Shown one piece after another: positions 24,680-32,970 of a stretch of 64,000 nt of DNA. How positions within the stretch are numbered: position 1 is the stretch's first letter; the number at the start of each line of letters is the position of its first letter. Location of the stretch: contig JADJQA010000002.1 of NCBI GenBank assembly GCA_016712985.1, positions 186,001 through 250,000 on the forward strand. Direction: 5' to 3'. The translations under genes were made by a program, and so were the position numbers. Below the pieces are notes generated by a model. The model ran no database searches. It worked only from the letters and a program-made list of their open reading frames with translations, and was not told where the DNA came from. Source of the DNA: Sulfuritalea sp. GTDB lineage: Bacteria > Pseudomonadota > Gammaproteobacteria > Burkholderiales > Rhodocyclaceae.

Positions 24680-25081
24680 TCACGCTTGCTTGTCGGATCC
24701 CGTCGTGCCGCCGGACGTCAGCAAAGTCTTCAGCCCGACGTAGGGCCTCGGCTGCTCCGGCGCGACCTCGACGCTCGGGTCCAGCCGTTTCAGTTCTGCC
24801 TCCAGGACGTCGATGCGCTGCGCCAGGGCGGATTTCTCGGCCTCGAGCGCGGCCACCTGGCGCCGCAAGCGCGCAGTCCCCCACTGGCCCTTGATCACCG
24901 CCGGCGACGACACCAGCCCGGCGATGATCGCGCCCAGGCCAATCGCCAGCAGCAGAACCATCGCCAGCGAACCGTCGAAGCTCCAGAACATAAAGCTGAC
25001 CGTCACCGGCACATTGTTCTGCAAGGCAAAGGCCACCGCGGCGATGGCGAACGCGATGCCGAAGATCAGCAGCAGTTGCAT
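24680..25081 (-). CDS. LapA-family (DUF1049) membrane protein
   Basis: 133-aa protein with two membrane segments (about 1-21 and 39-61), separated by NNVPVTVSFMFWSFDGS, followed by a cytoplasmic coiled coil (RRQVAALEAEKSALAQRIDVLEAELKRL). This is the lipopolysaccharide assembly protein A (LapA/YciS) layout; LapA works with LapB to tune LpxC turnover in enterobacteria. Here it is not next to lapB, so the role is inferred from family alone. Confidence 0.82.
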   Translation of the reverse strand: MQLLLIFGIAFAIAAVAFALQNNVPVTVSFMFWSFDGSLAMVLLLAIGLGAIIAGLVSSPAVIKGQWGTARLRRQVAALEAEKSALAQRIDVLEAELKRLDPSVEVAPEQPRPYVGLKTLLTSGGTTGSDKQA

Positions 25082-25203
25082 GGTCCCTCCGGGGTTTGGA
25101 TCGGCAGAATGCCAAACGCGCAGTATACAGAGGCGGCGATGCCCAGCCGATTCGAGCGGCGCAAGTCAGGGTCTGAAAGAAATTGTCGGCGCCCCAAGAG
25201 CAG

Positions 25204-25279
25204 CGTCATTCCCGCGAAAGCGGGAATCCAGAAAGTGCGACTGAAAATCTCCTGGATTCCGGCATTCGCCGGAATGACG
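25204..25279. repeat. CATTCCCGCGAAAGCGGGAATCCAG-type inverted repeat
   Basis: Arms around 25204-25231 and 25252-25279 pair around a short core. This is the very common intergenic repeat built from CATTCCCGCGAAAGCGGG and its inverse. Related copies are at 28251-28327 and 30015-30090. It separates the LapA and Kef-type antiporter genes, which are divergent. Confidence 0.7.
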
Positions 25280-25330
25280 GATTCGTCATTGCGCAACTCC
25301 GACAGCGACGCGGCAGGCTATGATCTTCCC

Positions 25331-27049
25331 GTGCACTCGAACCTGCTGTCGATCCTGTTGCTGCTGTCGGCTGCCGTCGGTGCGGTGGCTCTGGTTCGCC
25401 GCTTCCGGCTGCCGAGCATGCTCGCCTACCTGACGATCGGCATGGCGTTGGGGCCGCACGGACTGGCGCTGCTGAGCGGCAACGCCGAGGTGAATAGCTT
25501 CGCCGAATTCGGCGTGGTCTTCCTGATGTTCAGCATCGGCCTCGAATTCAGCCTGAAGCGCCTGCTGGCGATGCGCACCGTGGTGTTCGGCTTCGGCTCG
25601 GCGCAGATGACGCTGACCGCGCTCGGCACCGGCCTGGTCACGGTCCTGGCCTACGGCCAGGACTGGCGCAGCGGCATCGCGGTGGGGCTTGCGGTGGCGA
25701 TGTCCTCGACGGCGATCGTCGCCCGGATGCTCTCCGACCGCTTCGAACTGCATTCGCGCTCGGGGCGCCAGACCATGGGCGTGCTGCTGTTTCAGGACCT
25801 CGCCGTGGTCCCCTGCCTGATCCTGCTGCCGGCGCTGGCGGCTTCCCCCGATGAACTGCTGCGCTCGCTGGCAATCGCGGCGGCGCAGGCGGTCGCGGCG
25901 CTGGCGCTGCTGGTGTGGCTGGGGAAGCAATTGCTCGTGCGGATATTCGATGCAGTGGCAAAGGTCCGCTCGAACGAACTGCTGGTGCTGACCACGTTGT
26001 GGATCGTGGTCGGCCTGTCCTTCCTCACCGCGCAAAGCGGCTTGTCGCTGGCGCTGGGGGCCTTCGTCGGCGGCATGCTGATTTCGGAAACGGTCTACCG
26101 CCATCATGTCGAAGCCGACATCCGGCCGTTTCGCGACATCCTGCTCGGCCTGTTCTTCGTCACCATCGGCATGATGCTGGACCTCCAGTATGTCCTGGCC
26201 AACGCCCACAGGCTGGTGCTCGCCGTGGCCCTGCTGATCGGCGGCAAGGCCGTGGTGATGCTGCTGATCACGCGGGTGGCGAAAACGCCGCTGGTCGCCA
26301 GCCTGCGCAGCGCCGCGCAACTGGCGCAGGCCGGCGAATTCGGCCTGGTGCTGATCGAGCTTGCGCACCAACTGCAACTGGTCAGCGTCAGCGTGTTCCA
26401 GATCACGCTTGCGGCGATGCTGCTGTCGATGTTCATCGCGCCCTTCTTGATCGAGCGCGCGGCGCGGCTTTCCGGTGACCTGGGGCGCGGCGACTGGGCG
26501 CACAAGGCGACGGTGATCCACAACATCGCCGTGCGCAGCCTCGATCTCGGCGGCCACGTGGTGATCTGCGGCTATGGCCGCACCGGCGCGCGCATCGCCG
26601 AATTCCTCGGCATCGAAGGCATCCCCTTCATTGCCCTCGACATCGACCCGCAACGCATCGCGGAGGCGCGCGCGCAAGGCATCAACGTGGTTTTCGGCAA
26701 TGCCGACCGCCCGGAGGTGTTGCAGGCGGCGGGCATCGGCCGCGCAAGCGCCGTGGTCGTGGCCTATCCCGATGCCCATTCAGCCGAGCGCGTGCTGCGC
26801 ATCGTGCGCCGCGCCCGGCCGAAAATTCCGATCGTGGTGCGCACGGCAGACGACAAGGATGTCGCCCGGCTGAAGTCCGCCGGCGCGACCGAGGTGATCC
26901 CCGACGTTCTGGAAAGCGGCCTGCTGATCGCCGCCGAGACGCTGGTGCAGGCCGGCATCCCGATGGAGCGGGCTATCGTCCATGTGCGCGCGGCGCGCGC
27001 CGAGCGCTATGTCTCGCTGCACGACTTCTACGCATCGACGAAGAAGTAG
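25331..27049 (+). CDS. Kef-type cation:proton antiporter with TrkA-N domain
   Basis: 572-aa CPA2 antiporter from GTG 25331 (MHSNLLSILLLL); the frame runs further upstream but into repeat DNA. About 12-13 membrane segments are followed by a cytoplasmic TrkA-N/RCK domain starting HVVICGYGRTGARIAEFLG (NAD-binding loop) and continuing through FGNADRPEVLQAAG. LLFQDLAVVPCL carries the family Asp and GLFFVTIGMMLDL the later helix. KefB/KefC-like potassium efflux is the likely function. No KefF/G partner is adjacent. Confidence 0.88.
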   Translation: MHSNLLSILLLLSAAVGAVALVRRFRLPSMLAYLTIGMALGPHGLALLSGNAEVNSFAEFGVVFLMFSIGLEFSLKRLLAMRTVVFGFGSAQMTLTALGTGLVTVLAYGQDWRSGIAVGLAVAMSSTAIVARMLSDRFELHSRSGRQTMGVLLFQDLAVVPCLILLPALAASPDELLRSLAIAAAQAVAALALLVWLGKQLLVRIFDAVAKVRSNELLVLTTLWIVVGLSFLTAQSGLSLALGAFVGGMLISETVYRHHVEADIRPFRDILLGLFFVTIGMMLDLQYVLANAHRLVLAVALLIGGKAVVMLLITRVAKTPLVASLRSAAQLAQAGEFGLVLIELAHQLQLVSVSVFQITLAAMLLSMFIAPFLIERAARLSGDLGRGDWAHKATVIHNIAVRSLDLGGHVVICGYGRTGARIAEFLGIEGIPFIALDIDPQRIAEARAQGINVVFGNADRPEVLQAAGIGRASAVVVAYPDAHSAERVLRIVRRARPKIPIVVRTADDKDVARLKSAGATEVIPDVLESGLLIAAETLVQAGIPMERAIVHVRAARAERYVSLHDFYASTKK

Positions 27050-27075
27050 AAGCCCTGCACGCCGACATTCCAGGT

Positions 27076-27983
27076 TCACCCCGGCGGGCGATCAAGCTCC
27101 TGGTCGACCATCGAAACGGGGTCTTCAAGGGGTTCCAGGTGGGTCGTGACATGCGCATGGGGCAAGGCGCGACGGATATCCGCCTCGATGCGCTCCGCCC
27201 AGTCGTGCCCCTGCTGCACGCTCCAGTGTCCCGGCACCAGGACATGCAGGATCACGAAAGCGCGGCTGCCCGCCTGGCGCGTGCGCAGCGCATGAAAATC
27301 CAGTCCCTGCTGGCGATAGCCCGCCAGCAGGGCCTCCACCTGCTCAAGCTGTGCAGCGGGCAATGACACATCCATCAGGCCGGCGGCCGAGCGCTGCATG
27401 AGCCGCCACCCGGTCCAGACGATGTTTGCCGCGACCAGCAGGGCGATCGCCGGATCGAGCCAGAGCCAGCCGCTCAGCCAGACCAGGCCGACGCCGGCGA
27501 TCACCCCGATCGAAGTCCTACATCGGTCATCAGGTGCTGCGCGTCGGCTTCCAGCGTGATCGAATTGTGCGTGCGTCCCACTTCCATCAAGATGCGGGCC
27601 GTGGCGAAATTGATGACCGAAGCCACCAACGAGACCAGCAGGCCGGCCCCCACCGCTTCCAGCGGCTGCGGATCCATCAGGCGGTCGATTGATGTATAGC
27701 CGATGCTGACGGCGGCCAGCAGGATCAGGAAGCCCTCGAAGGCGCTGGAGAAATATTCCGCCTTGCCATGTCCGTGAGCGTGATCGTGGTCCGCGGGCAA
27801 CGCGGCCAGTGTCAGCATCCACAGCGCCATCAATGCTCCGGCGAGATTCACGAAGGACTCGATGGCGTCGGACAACAGCCCGACCGAACCGGTCAGCCAC
27901 CACGCCACGCCCTTGAGCAGGATCGTGGCAATCGCCGCCGCGATGGAGAGCCAGGCGTAGCGGGTGAGCGAGGAGGCTGGCAT
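27076..27983 (-). CDS. CDF-family metal cation efflux protein (frameshifted near 27519)
   Basis: Cation diffusion facilitator (FieF-like). The upstream frame has SVGLLSDAIESFVNLAGAL (metal-site Asp) and the His-rich loop ADHDHAHGHGKAEYFSS, ending at TLEADAQHLMTDV. The rest, TSIGVIAGVGLVWLSGWLWLDP and the C-terminal ferredoxin-like domain (HVTTHLEP), continues in another frame. One base is missing near 27516-27521, where DVWTSIGV would be expected; repair gives 302 aa, the family length. Zn or Fe export is inferred. The ATG at 27983 precedes the first helix. Confidence 0.87.
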
Positions 27984-28003
27984 CGTCGCAGTGGCCGGAA
28001 ATT

Positions 28004-28171
28004 TCAAGTGAGATGATATGCCGTGATCGGCGCGCCGGGGATTCGCACTTCGCCGGGATGAGCGCCGATAGCATACGGGATAAGAAGGAAGGCCGCGGTC
28101 ATTACGAGCAGCAAGGTCGAGAACACCACGGCAAGCAGGTTGGCGAAGAACGGGGCAGATGAGTGAAGCAT
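28004..28171 (-). CDS. 55-aa single-pass membrane protein, co-regulated with the redox cluster
   Basis: A small gene with strong start signals: GAAGGAAAA before ATG at 28171. The 55-aa product has one hydrophobic segment (about 11-34, LLAVVFSTLLLVMTAAFLLIPY) and a short tail (IGAHPGEVRIPGAPITAYHLT). It matches no family I know. A CTTAAG-N5-CTTAAC box lies 49-65 bases upstream of the ATG, like those before the SHP operon, so it likely belongs to the same regulon and precedes the CDF transporter in one transcript. Confidence 0.6.
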   Translation of the reverse strand: MLHSSAPFFANLLAVVFSTLLLVMTAAFLLIPYAIGAHPGEVRIPGAPITAYHLT

Positions 28172-28219
28172 AGAGTTTTCCTTCAGTTGGGTGGATGTGA
28201 TGCAAGCTGCACCAGAACG

Positions 28220-28236
28220 CTTAAGGCAGGCTTAAC
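28220..28236. promoter_or_regulatory. PmrA/QseB-like box before the 55-aa protein gene
   Basis: CTTAAG (28220-28225), five bases, CTTAAC (28231-28236). This is the direct-repeat operator type bound by PmrA/QseB-family OmpR regulators. It is one of three in the region; the others are at 28388-28404 and 32847-32863. It lies 49-65 bases before the ATG at 28171 on the minus strand. Confidence 0.7.
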
Positions 28237-28250
28237 GGAACGCCGGTTTC

Positions 28251-28327
28251 CGTCATCCCCGCGAAAGCGGGGATCCAGCGGTGTTCGGGGACAAGGACAC
28301 TGGGTTCCCGCTTTCGCGGGGATGACA
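28251..28327. repeat. CATCCCCGCGAAAGCGGGGATCC-type inverted repeat
   Basis: Arms around 28253-28278 and 28302-28327 (CATCCCCGCGAAAGCGGGGATCC and inverse) with a short spacer. Same family as 25204-25279. It separates the 55-aa gene from the SHP operon, whose transcripts diverge here. Confidence 0.7.
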
Positions 28328-28387
28328 ATCCTGGACTTGTCCGGTACCTGGTTATCGACCATCGGGCGCCGATGAAATCAATCAGCC

Positions 28388-28404
28388 CTTAAGCGCCGTT
28401 TAAG
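28388..28404. promoter_or_regulatory. PmrA/QseB-like box of the SHP-DHC-cytochrome b operon
   Basis: CTTAAG (28388-28393), five bases, TTTAAG (28399-28404), followed 10 bases later by CATGAT (28415-28420), a plausible -10. It stands 47-63 bases before the SHP start at 28451. The position fits an activator replacing a -35, as for PmrA-type regulators. Confidence 0.72.
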
Positions 28405-28450
28405 CCGCGCCCTCCATGATTCGCCTCACTCAACGCTCATGGAGTTTCCC

Positions 28451-28831
28451 ATGCGACATAGTCTGATCATTACCGCGGCGCTGTTTGCCACCGGCGCCCA
28501 GGCCGAGGTTCCGCGCGACTTTCTCGCGCGTTTCGAAAAAGAGGCCGGTACGGCGGCGTCCGCCGAGCGCGGTGCTCGTTTCTTCACGGCCAAACAGGGC
28601 GGCGAGTGGAGCTGCGCCTCCTGCCACACCGAACGGCCGACACTAGCCGGCCGTCACGCCAGGACCGACAAGGCCATCGCGCCGCTGGCGCCGGCCGCGA
28701 ATGCCGAACGCTTCACCGATGCCGCCAAGGTGGACAAGTGGTTCCGCCGCAACTGCAACGACACCCTCAACCGCCTCTGCAGCGCCCAGGAAAAAGCCGA
28801 CGTAATGGCCTGGCTGCTGAGCCTGAAATAG
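28451..28831 (+). CDS. Sphaeroides heme protein (SHP), DUF1924 monoheme cytochrome c
   Basis: 126-aa periplasmic cytochrome. Signal peptide about 1-18 (cleavage after GAQA), one heme site CASCH at 55-59, and the SHP hallmark RNCN at 100-103 followed by a second Cys at 110. In Rhodobacter SHP that Asn is the labile heme ligand and the two Cys form a disulfide; SHP binds oxygen and nitric oxide. The ATG at 28451 is preceded by GGAG eight bases earlier, so it is preferred over ATG 28439. It heads an operon with DHC and a cytochrome b, as in most known SHP clusters. Confidence 0.9.
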   Translation: MRHSLIITAALFATGAQAEVPRDFLARFEKEAGTAASAERGARFFTAKQGGEWSCASCHTERPTLAGRHARTDKAIAPLAPAANAERFTDAAKVDKWFRRNCNDTLNRLCSAQEKADVMAWLLSLK

Positions 28832-28845
28832 CCTGGAGATCATCG

Positions 28846-29310
28846 ATGAAGAAGCTGATCGCCCTTCCCGCCCTGCTGGCCGTCCTTGCCCTGCCGGCGC
28901 ACGCCGACAACTACAGCGTGCCGAAGCATGCCGCGTTCCAGGAGGAATGCACCTCCTGCCACATGGCCTATCCGCCGCAAATGCTCGATGCCGATTCCTG
29001 GCGTGCCGTAATGAACGGCCTGTCGAAACATTTCGGCTCCGACGCCAGCATCGATCAAAAACGCCGTGCCGCCATCGCCGACTTTCTGGTCGCCCATGCC
29101 GGCGGCCGCAAGACGGGAGGGACGCGCGATGCGAATGGCAAGCCGCTGCTGCGCATCAGCGAAACCGCGCGCTTCGAGAAGAAGCATCGCGAGATCGCCG
29201 CCGCGACCTGGCAGCGCGCCTCGATCAAGAGCCCGGCCAACTGCACCGCCTGCCATGCGCAGGCCGCGGCCGGCGACTACAACGAACGCTCCATTCGCAT
29301 TCCAAAGTGA
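28846..29310 (+). CDS. Diheme cytochrome c (DHC), SHP partner
   Basis: 154-aa periplasmic protein with signal peptide about 1-20 (LALPAHA) and two heme sites, CTSCH (35-39) and CTACH (133-137). The family hydrophobic WRAVMNGLSKHFG region lies between them. This is the DHC type that donates electrons to SHP. It starts 14 bases after SHP and is followed 8 bases later by the cytochrome b, so the three are co-transcribed and form a quinol to DHC to SHP chain. Confidence 0.88.
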   Translation: MKKLIALPALLAVLALPAHADNYSVPKHAAFQEECTSCHMAYPPQMLDADSWRAVMNGLSKHFGSDASIDQKRRAAIADFLVAHAGGRKTGGTRDANGKPLLRISETARFEKKHREIAAATWQRASIKSPANCTACHAQAAAGDYNERSIRIPK

Positions 29311-29318
29311 GGATCACC

Positions 29319-29853
29319 ATGACTGCCGACACCCAACCCATCCGCGTCTGGGATCTGCCGACGCGGAGTCTTCCACTGGTCGCTGGTCGCAAGTTTCGCC
29401 ATCGCCTTCGTCACCGCCGAATCAGAAAAGTGGCGCGACATCCATGTCATCGCCGGCTATACCCTCGCCGGGTTGATCGCCTTCCGCCTGCTGTGGGGCT
29501 TCGTCGGCGGCGGCTATTCGCGCTTTGCCGAGTTCCTGCCGACCCCAAGGAAGCTGGTCGACTACCTCAAATCCCTGATCAGCGGCAAGCCGCAGCACCA
29601 TGTCGGCCACAATCCCGCCGGGGCCGTGGCGATCTTTCTGTTGCTCGGCTTCGGCATCGTCGCCGCCGCCAGCGGCTGGGCCATCTACGAGGACATCGGC
29701 GGGCACCTGATGGAAGAACTGCACGAAGGCGCCTCCAATGGCATGATGGCGCTGGTTGTGCTCCACATTGCCGGCGTCATTGTCAGCAGTTGGCTGCATC
29801 ACCAGAATCTTGTACTGGCGATGATCACCGGCTGGAAAACGAGGCGTAGCTGA
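29319..29853 (+). CDS. Cytochrome b561-type membrane subunit (frameshifted near 29366)
   Basis: Cytochrome b expected to pass electrons from quinol to DHC. The first 16 residues (MTADTQPIRVWDLPTR) are in one frame. The rest, VFHWSLVASFAIAFVTAESEKWRDIHVIAGYTLAG through the helices with HEGASNGMMALVVLHIAG, is in another. One extra base near 29364-29368 explains this; repair gives 177 aa with four membrane helices and paired His ligands. Very likely an indel error. Confidence 0.85.
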
Positions 29854-30014
29854 GTTTCAGTGCAGGCTAACGTCGGCCTTATCGACGTTAAGCGCAGCGG
29901 CCGTAACTAAGAAGATCCGCAGCGGGAATTCGGCTGAGCTGGGTGAGCGGGGCCGACCAAGAATCCTCACTAGTCTCACGACACGACCAATTGCGAAACA
30001 ACATTCAGCATCGG

Positions 30015-30090
30015 GTCATTCCGGCGAAGGCCGATCCAGGATTTCGGAGCGCATCACGGCGCTTCCGGCACGGCCTTCGCCGGTATGACG
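30015..30090. repeat. GTCATTCCGGCGAAGGCC-type inverted repeat
   Basis: Arms around 30015-30032 and 30073-30090, GTCATTCCGGCGAAGGCC with its near inverse. Related to the repeats at 25204 and 28251. It fills part of the 280-base gap between the convergent cytochrome b and octaheme genes. A short hairpin TAACGTCG/CGACGTTA near 29867-29890 is the only other structure seen there. Confidence 0.6.
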
Positions 30091-30133
30091 TTTCGAAAGT
30101 AAGGGGTCTTCGTACTAGGCAGCGGGACCGGCG

Positions 30134-30892
30134 TCAATCGTCGTGTTTCTTGCGGTCCTTGCCGCGCGATTCGCCGCCCGCCGCCTTGCCCCCGCCGGGA
30201 CTGCGGATGTCGTGTTCGTCGGCGTTGCGATGGCATTCGACGCAGTTGTCGAAGTCGCGAATGCCTTCCTCGATGTGCTTGCGCCGAATGCCCGCCAGCG
30301 AATGCTCGTGGCAACCATAGCAGGTGTAGCGGCTGTAGTCGTTGCCCGTATGGCAGGTGATGCAGCGAGTGTTGTGGTCGCGATCGAGCTCGAAATGCGT
30401 GCTGTGGTCGAAGGTCGCCGGCAGCCACTTGTCCTGAGTGTGGCATTGCGAGCAATTGCCGCTGATCTGCTGGTGCAGCGTATCGGTGGGCGCCTTGTGG
30501 CAGTCCTGGCACTTGCCGCGCGCATCCTTCTGCAGCAGTGCATGGTCGAAGCGCCCCTGCTGGTAATAGCGTTTGACCCCCGCATGGTCGCTGTGGCAGG
30601 CCACGCAATCCTGACTGGTCAGCTTCTGGTGGAAGGGGGTCGACGTGAGCGGCTTGGCCACCGGCTGGCCAGTCGTGGTCAGGCGGCCGACATCGGCCGG
30701 TTTGTGGCAGGTAACGCATCGCGCCGAGTCCGCACCGGTGAACGCGGTGTGACAGGCAAAACAGTTCGCCTCCAGCGTGCTGTGCCCGGGAATCAGCTTG
30801 CCCGGCCCGACCATCAGGTGGGGATAAACAAAAGACAGGATCGCCAGCGCGGCAAGGTTGGCGAAGAGCACGAACTTCAGGAGGCGGCTCAT
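30134..30892 (-). CDS. Octaheme c-type cytochrome with N-terminal membrane anchor
   Basis: 252-aa protein. One N-terminal hydrophobic segment (about 5-27, LKFVLFANLAALAILSFVYPHLMV) is a membrane anchor or signal, followed by eight CxxCH sites: CFACH, CVTCH, CVACH, CQDCH, CSQCH, CITCH, CYGCH and CVECH. Numerous extra His residues (HST, HAG, HALL, HQQ, HFE) could be distal ligands. The Lys/Asp/Gly-rich C-terminus is probably disordered. It is last in a minus-strand operon after the reductase and b-type protein, overlapping the latter by 4 bases. A periplasmic electron carrier is the likely role; substrate unknown. Confidence 0.85.
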   Translation of the reverse strand: MSRLLKFVLFANLAALAILSFVYPHLMVGPGKLIPGHSTLEANCFACHTAFTGADSARCVTCHKPADVGRLTTTGQPVAKPLTSTPFHQKLTSQDCVACHSDHAGVKRYYQQGRFDHALLQKDARGKCQDCHKAPTDTLHQQISGNCSQCHTQDKWLPATFDHSTHFELDRDHNTRCITCHTGNDYSRYTCYGCHEHSLAGIRRKHIEEGIRDFDNCVECHRNADEHDIRSPGGGKAAGGESRGKDRKKHDD

Positions 30893-31466
30893 GACCAGCC
30901 CCAGAACAGGAAGACGCTGAAGATGTGCCCCAGCGCCAGCACGGCAAAGACGATGAAGATCGGGATATGGACCTTGCGCCACTTGGCCATGGTGTCGAAG
31001 GTGACGGCGTCCCAGAACACCGCCTGCTCGACTTCCGGTTTCGACAGCCCGCGCAGCTGGAAGCCATCGCGCTTGCCCTGCACATAGAGGCGCGAACGAT
31101 TCAGCAGCAGCTTGCCGACCATGCCGCTGATCACGTTCACCCCCATGGCCAACGTCGCAAGCCAGGGCAGGATGGCATTGAAGTGGATGCCGGCATGGAT
31201 CAGCACCATCAGCGAACCCAGCCAGGCGCTGAATTCGTGCAGGTTCAGCAGGGTCTTGGGGTTCCCCGTCGTGATCATCTTGCGTTTTCGCAGCGAATAC
31301 ACCAGCGAGCCGATGATCAGCAGCGTGCCGGGAATGCCGAGATAGCGCCCGACCCAGACGAGGTTCATGCGATGCAGCAGGTAGTCACCGGCGAGGTGGC
31401 TGCGGCCAGCAGCCCGGCGAGCAGCGTGAAGGGCAGTACATGCCGGTGCCAGAGCGAGAGCGCCAT
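30889..31466 (-). CDS. b-type cytochrome-like membrane protein (frameshifted near 31400)
   Basis: The start is ATG 31466, directly after the reductase stop (TAAATG). The first about 25 residues (MALSLWHRHVLPFTLLAGLLAA) are in one frame. The rest, from GDYLLHRMNLVWVGRYLG through HEFSAWLGSLMVLIHAGIHFNAILPWLA to GHIFSVFLFWGWS, is in another. One base is missing near 31395-31415; repair gives 192 aa. About four or five helices with His in HEFS, IHAGIHF and GHIF suggest a heme b protein linking the cytoplasmic reductase to the octaheme cytochrome. No named family recognised. Confidence 0.7.
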
Positions 31467-32726
31467 TTAGGCCTCCAGGGTGACGTTGGACTTCGGCGTA
31501 CAGACGCAGAGCAGGCAACTGCCGGGCTCGGGATCGAAATCCGGCGCCTGGCTATAGGCGACCTCGCCGGCCTCGATGGTCGTCTGGCAACTGCCGCAAC
31601 CGCCGGCGCGGCAGCCGGAATCGACCGTGATGCCATTGGCCTCGGCGAATTCGAGCAGGCTGCCCGAGGCGGGTCGCCAGCTCAACGCTTTGCCCGACTT
31701 GGCGAAGTTCACCAGGATCCCGGCCTCGTCCGCCACCCCCGTTACAGCAGCCGCGCTGCGGCGCTTTACCGAGGCCGGGCCGAAGGCCTCGAAATGGATG
31801 CGTGCGTCCGGCACACCCCAGTCTTCGAGTGCCGGGACCAGGCTCTCCATCATCGGGTTGGGGCCGCAAATGTAGAACTGGTAGGTCTTGAGCGGCAATT
31901 GCATGCGCAACACATTGAGATCGACGCGACTCTGATGCTGGTAGTCGCGCACGGCGACGTCCTCGGTCAGAGGATTGCTGAAGCATACCCGCAGATTGAA
32001 ATTCGGATGGGCCGCCGCGAGGTCCTCAAGTGCCGGCTTCATGATCATTTCGCGGCTGTTGCGCACACCATAGAACAGCCAGACTTCGCGCCCGGGTTGT
32101 TCGGCCAGGCACCAGTTCGCCATGCTCAGCATTGGCGTAATGCCGATGCCACCACCGATCAGCACCACCGGCGCATCGCTGCGATCAATACGGAAATGCC
32201 CGCTCGGCGCACGAAGCGCCAGGCGGCTGCCGACTTCGACATGATCGTGCAGGAAGCCCGATGCCCGGCCCGGAGGAAGCCCGCTGCCAGCAGGCGCCAG
32301 CACCCGCTTGACCGAGATGCGGTAGCCCTCGGCTCGCGGTGCATCGGACAGCGAATAGCAGCGAATGATCTGCTCGGTGCTGCCGTTCGCCGTGGGCACA
32401 TCGAAACGAAAGGTCAGGAATTGCCCCGGCAGGAAACCCGGCAAGGCTTGCCCGTCTTCGGGCACGAGGTGGAAGGAGCAGACCGACTGCAAGATATCCT
32501 CGAAAACCTTGCGCTCCACCCGGAAGGATCGGAAACCCTGCCAGGCAGGTGCCGCCGGCTCATCGCCCTCGGGTACCAGCCGAGGCGGCGGCAGCTTCAG
32601 CTCCTCGTCACGCCCCCGCAGCGCCTGGTAATCCCGCCAATGGCGCCAGAAGACGATACCCAGATACAGGCCCACCTGCACGGCAAGGCCCAGGACGATC
32701 AATGACAGCAGCGAAAGCGAGTTCAT
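31467..32726 (-). CDS. Membrane-anchored FAD/2Fe-2S oxidoreductase
   Basis: 419 aa from ATG 32726 (MNSLSLLSLIVLGL): an N-terminal membrane helix, then an FNR-type flavin domain (RCYSLSDAP binds FAD), an NAD(P)H domain (VLIGGGIGITPML) and a C-terminal plant-type 2Fe-2S ferredoxin with Cys in CRAGGCGSC and CLLC. The layout resembles Nqr-F-like and phenol hydroxylase reductases. A further in-frame ATG (MSDGSTGN) lies upstream. It starts an operon with the b-type protein and octaheme cytochrome, and a PmrA/QseB-like box lies 120 bases upstream. NAD(P)H oxidation is inferred. Confidence 0.85.
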   Translation of the reverse strand: MNSLSLLSLIVLGLAVQVGLYLGIVFWRHWRDYQALRGRDEELKLPPPRLVPEGDEPAAPAWQGFRSFRVERKVFEDILQSVCSFHLVPEDGQALPGFLPGQFLTFRFDVPTANGSTEQIIRCYSLSDAPRAEGYRISVKRVLAPAGSGLPPGRASGFLHDHVEVGSRLALRAPSGHFRIDRSDAPVVLIGGGIGITPMLSMANWCLAEQPGREVWLFYGVRNSREMIMKPALEDLAAAHPNFNLRVCFSNPLTEDVAVRDYQHQSRVDLNVLRMQLPLKTYQFYICGPNPMMESLVPALEDWGVPDARIHFEAFGPASVKRRSAAAVTGVADEAGILVNFAKSGKALSWRPASGSLLEFAEANGITVDSGCRAGGCGSCQTTIEAGEVAYSQAPDFDPEPGSCLLCVCTPKSNVTLEA

Positions 32727-32846
32727 GTTTCCCGTGGAACCGTCAGACATACCGAGCCAGAAGCCACGCTCTCGTTTGCAAAAGGCGCAGCCGGATGGAT
32801 AAGGATTCTTCATCCGCATGATTGGCAACAAGACTACGCCCTCACG

Positions 32847-32863
32847 CTTAAGCAATTCTTAAC
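32847..32863. promoter_or_regulatory. PmrA/QseB-like box between the reductase and response-regulator genes
   Basis: CTTAAG (32847-32852), five bases, CTTAAC (32858-32863). On the plus strand TATGCT (32875-32880) follows after 11 bases; on the minus strand TAGTCT follows after 10. A single box could serve both divergent transcripts and let the regulator control its own operon. Confidence 0.72.
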
Positions 32864-32970
32864 CTTGGTCACTGTATGCTCATTCCCGTTCAAGAAGCAC
32901 TTTACTTTCCCATGCCGCCTCGCCCCCGGTCCATCGGCTTCGGGCGCCACGCACAATTGGAATCCTGCCG

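Noticed and set aside
24056..25330. Upstream extension of the Kef-type antiporter frame by about 425 codons
   Set aside because: It overlaps DUF1538 and LapA genes on the other strand and reads through repeat DNA; the GTG at 25331 starts at the first membrane helix.
25204..30090. Repeats at 25204, 28251 and 30015 as a CRISPR array
   Set aside because: The copies are thousands of bases apart, form inverted pairs and have no spacer pattern.
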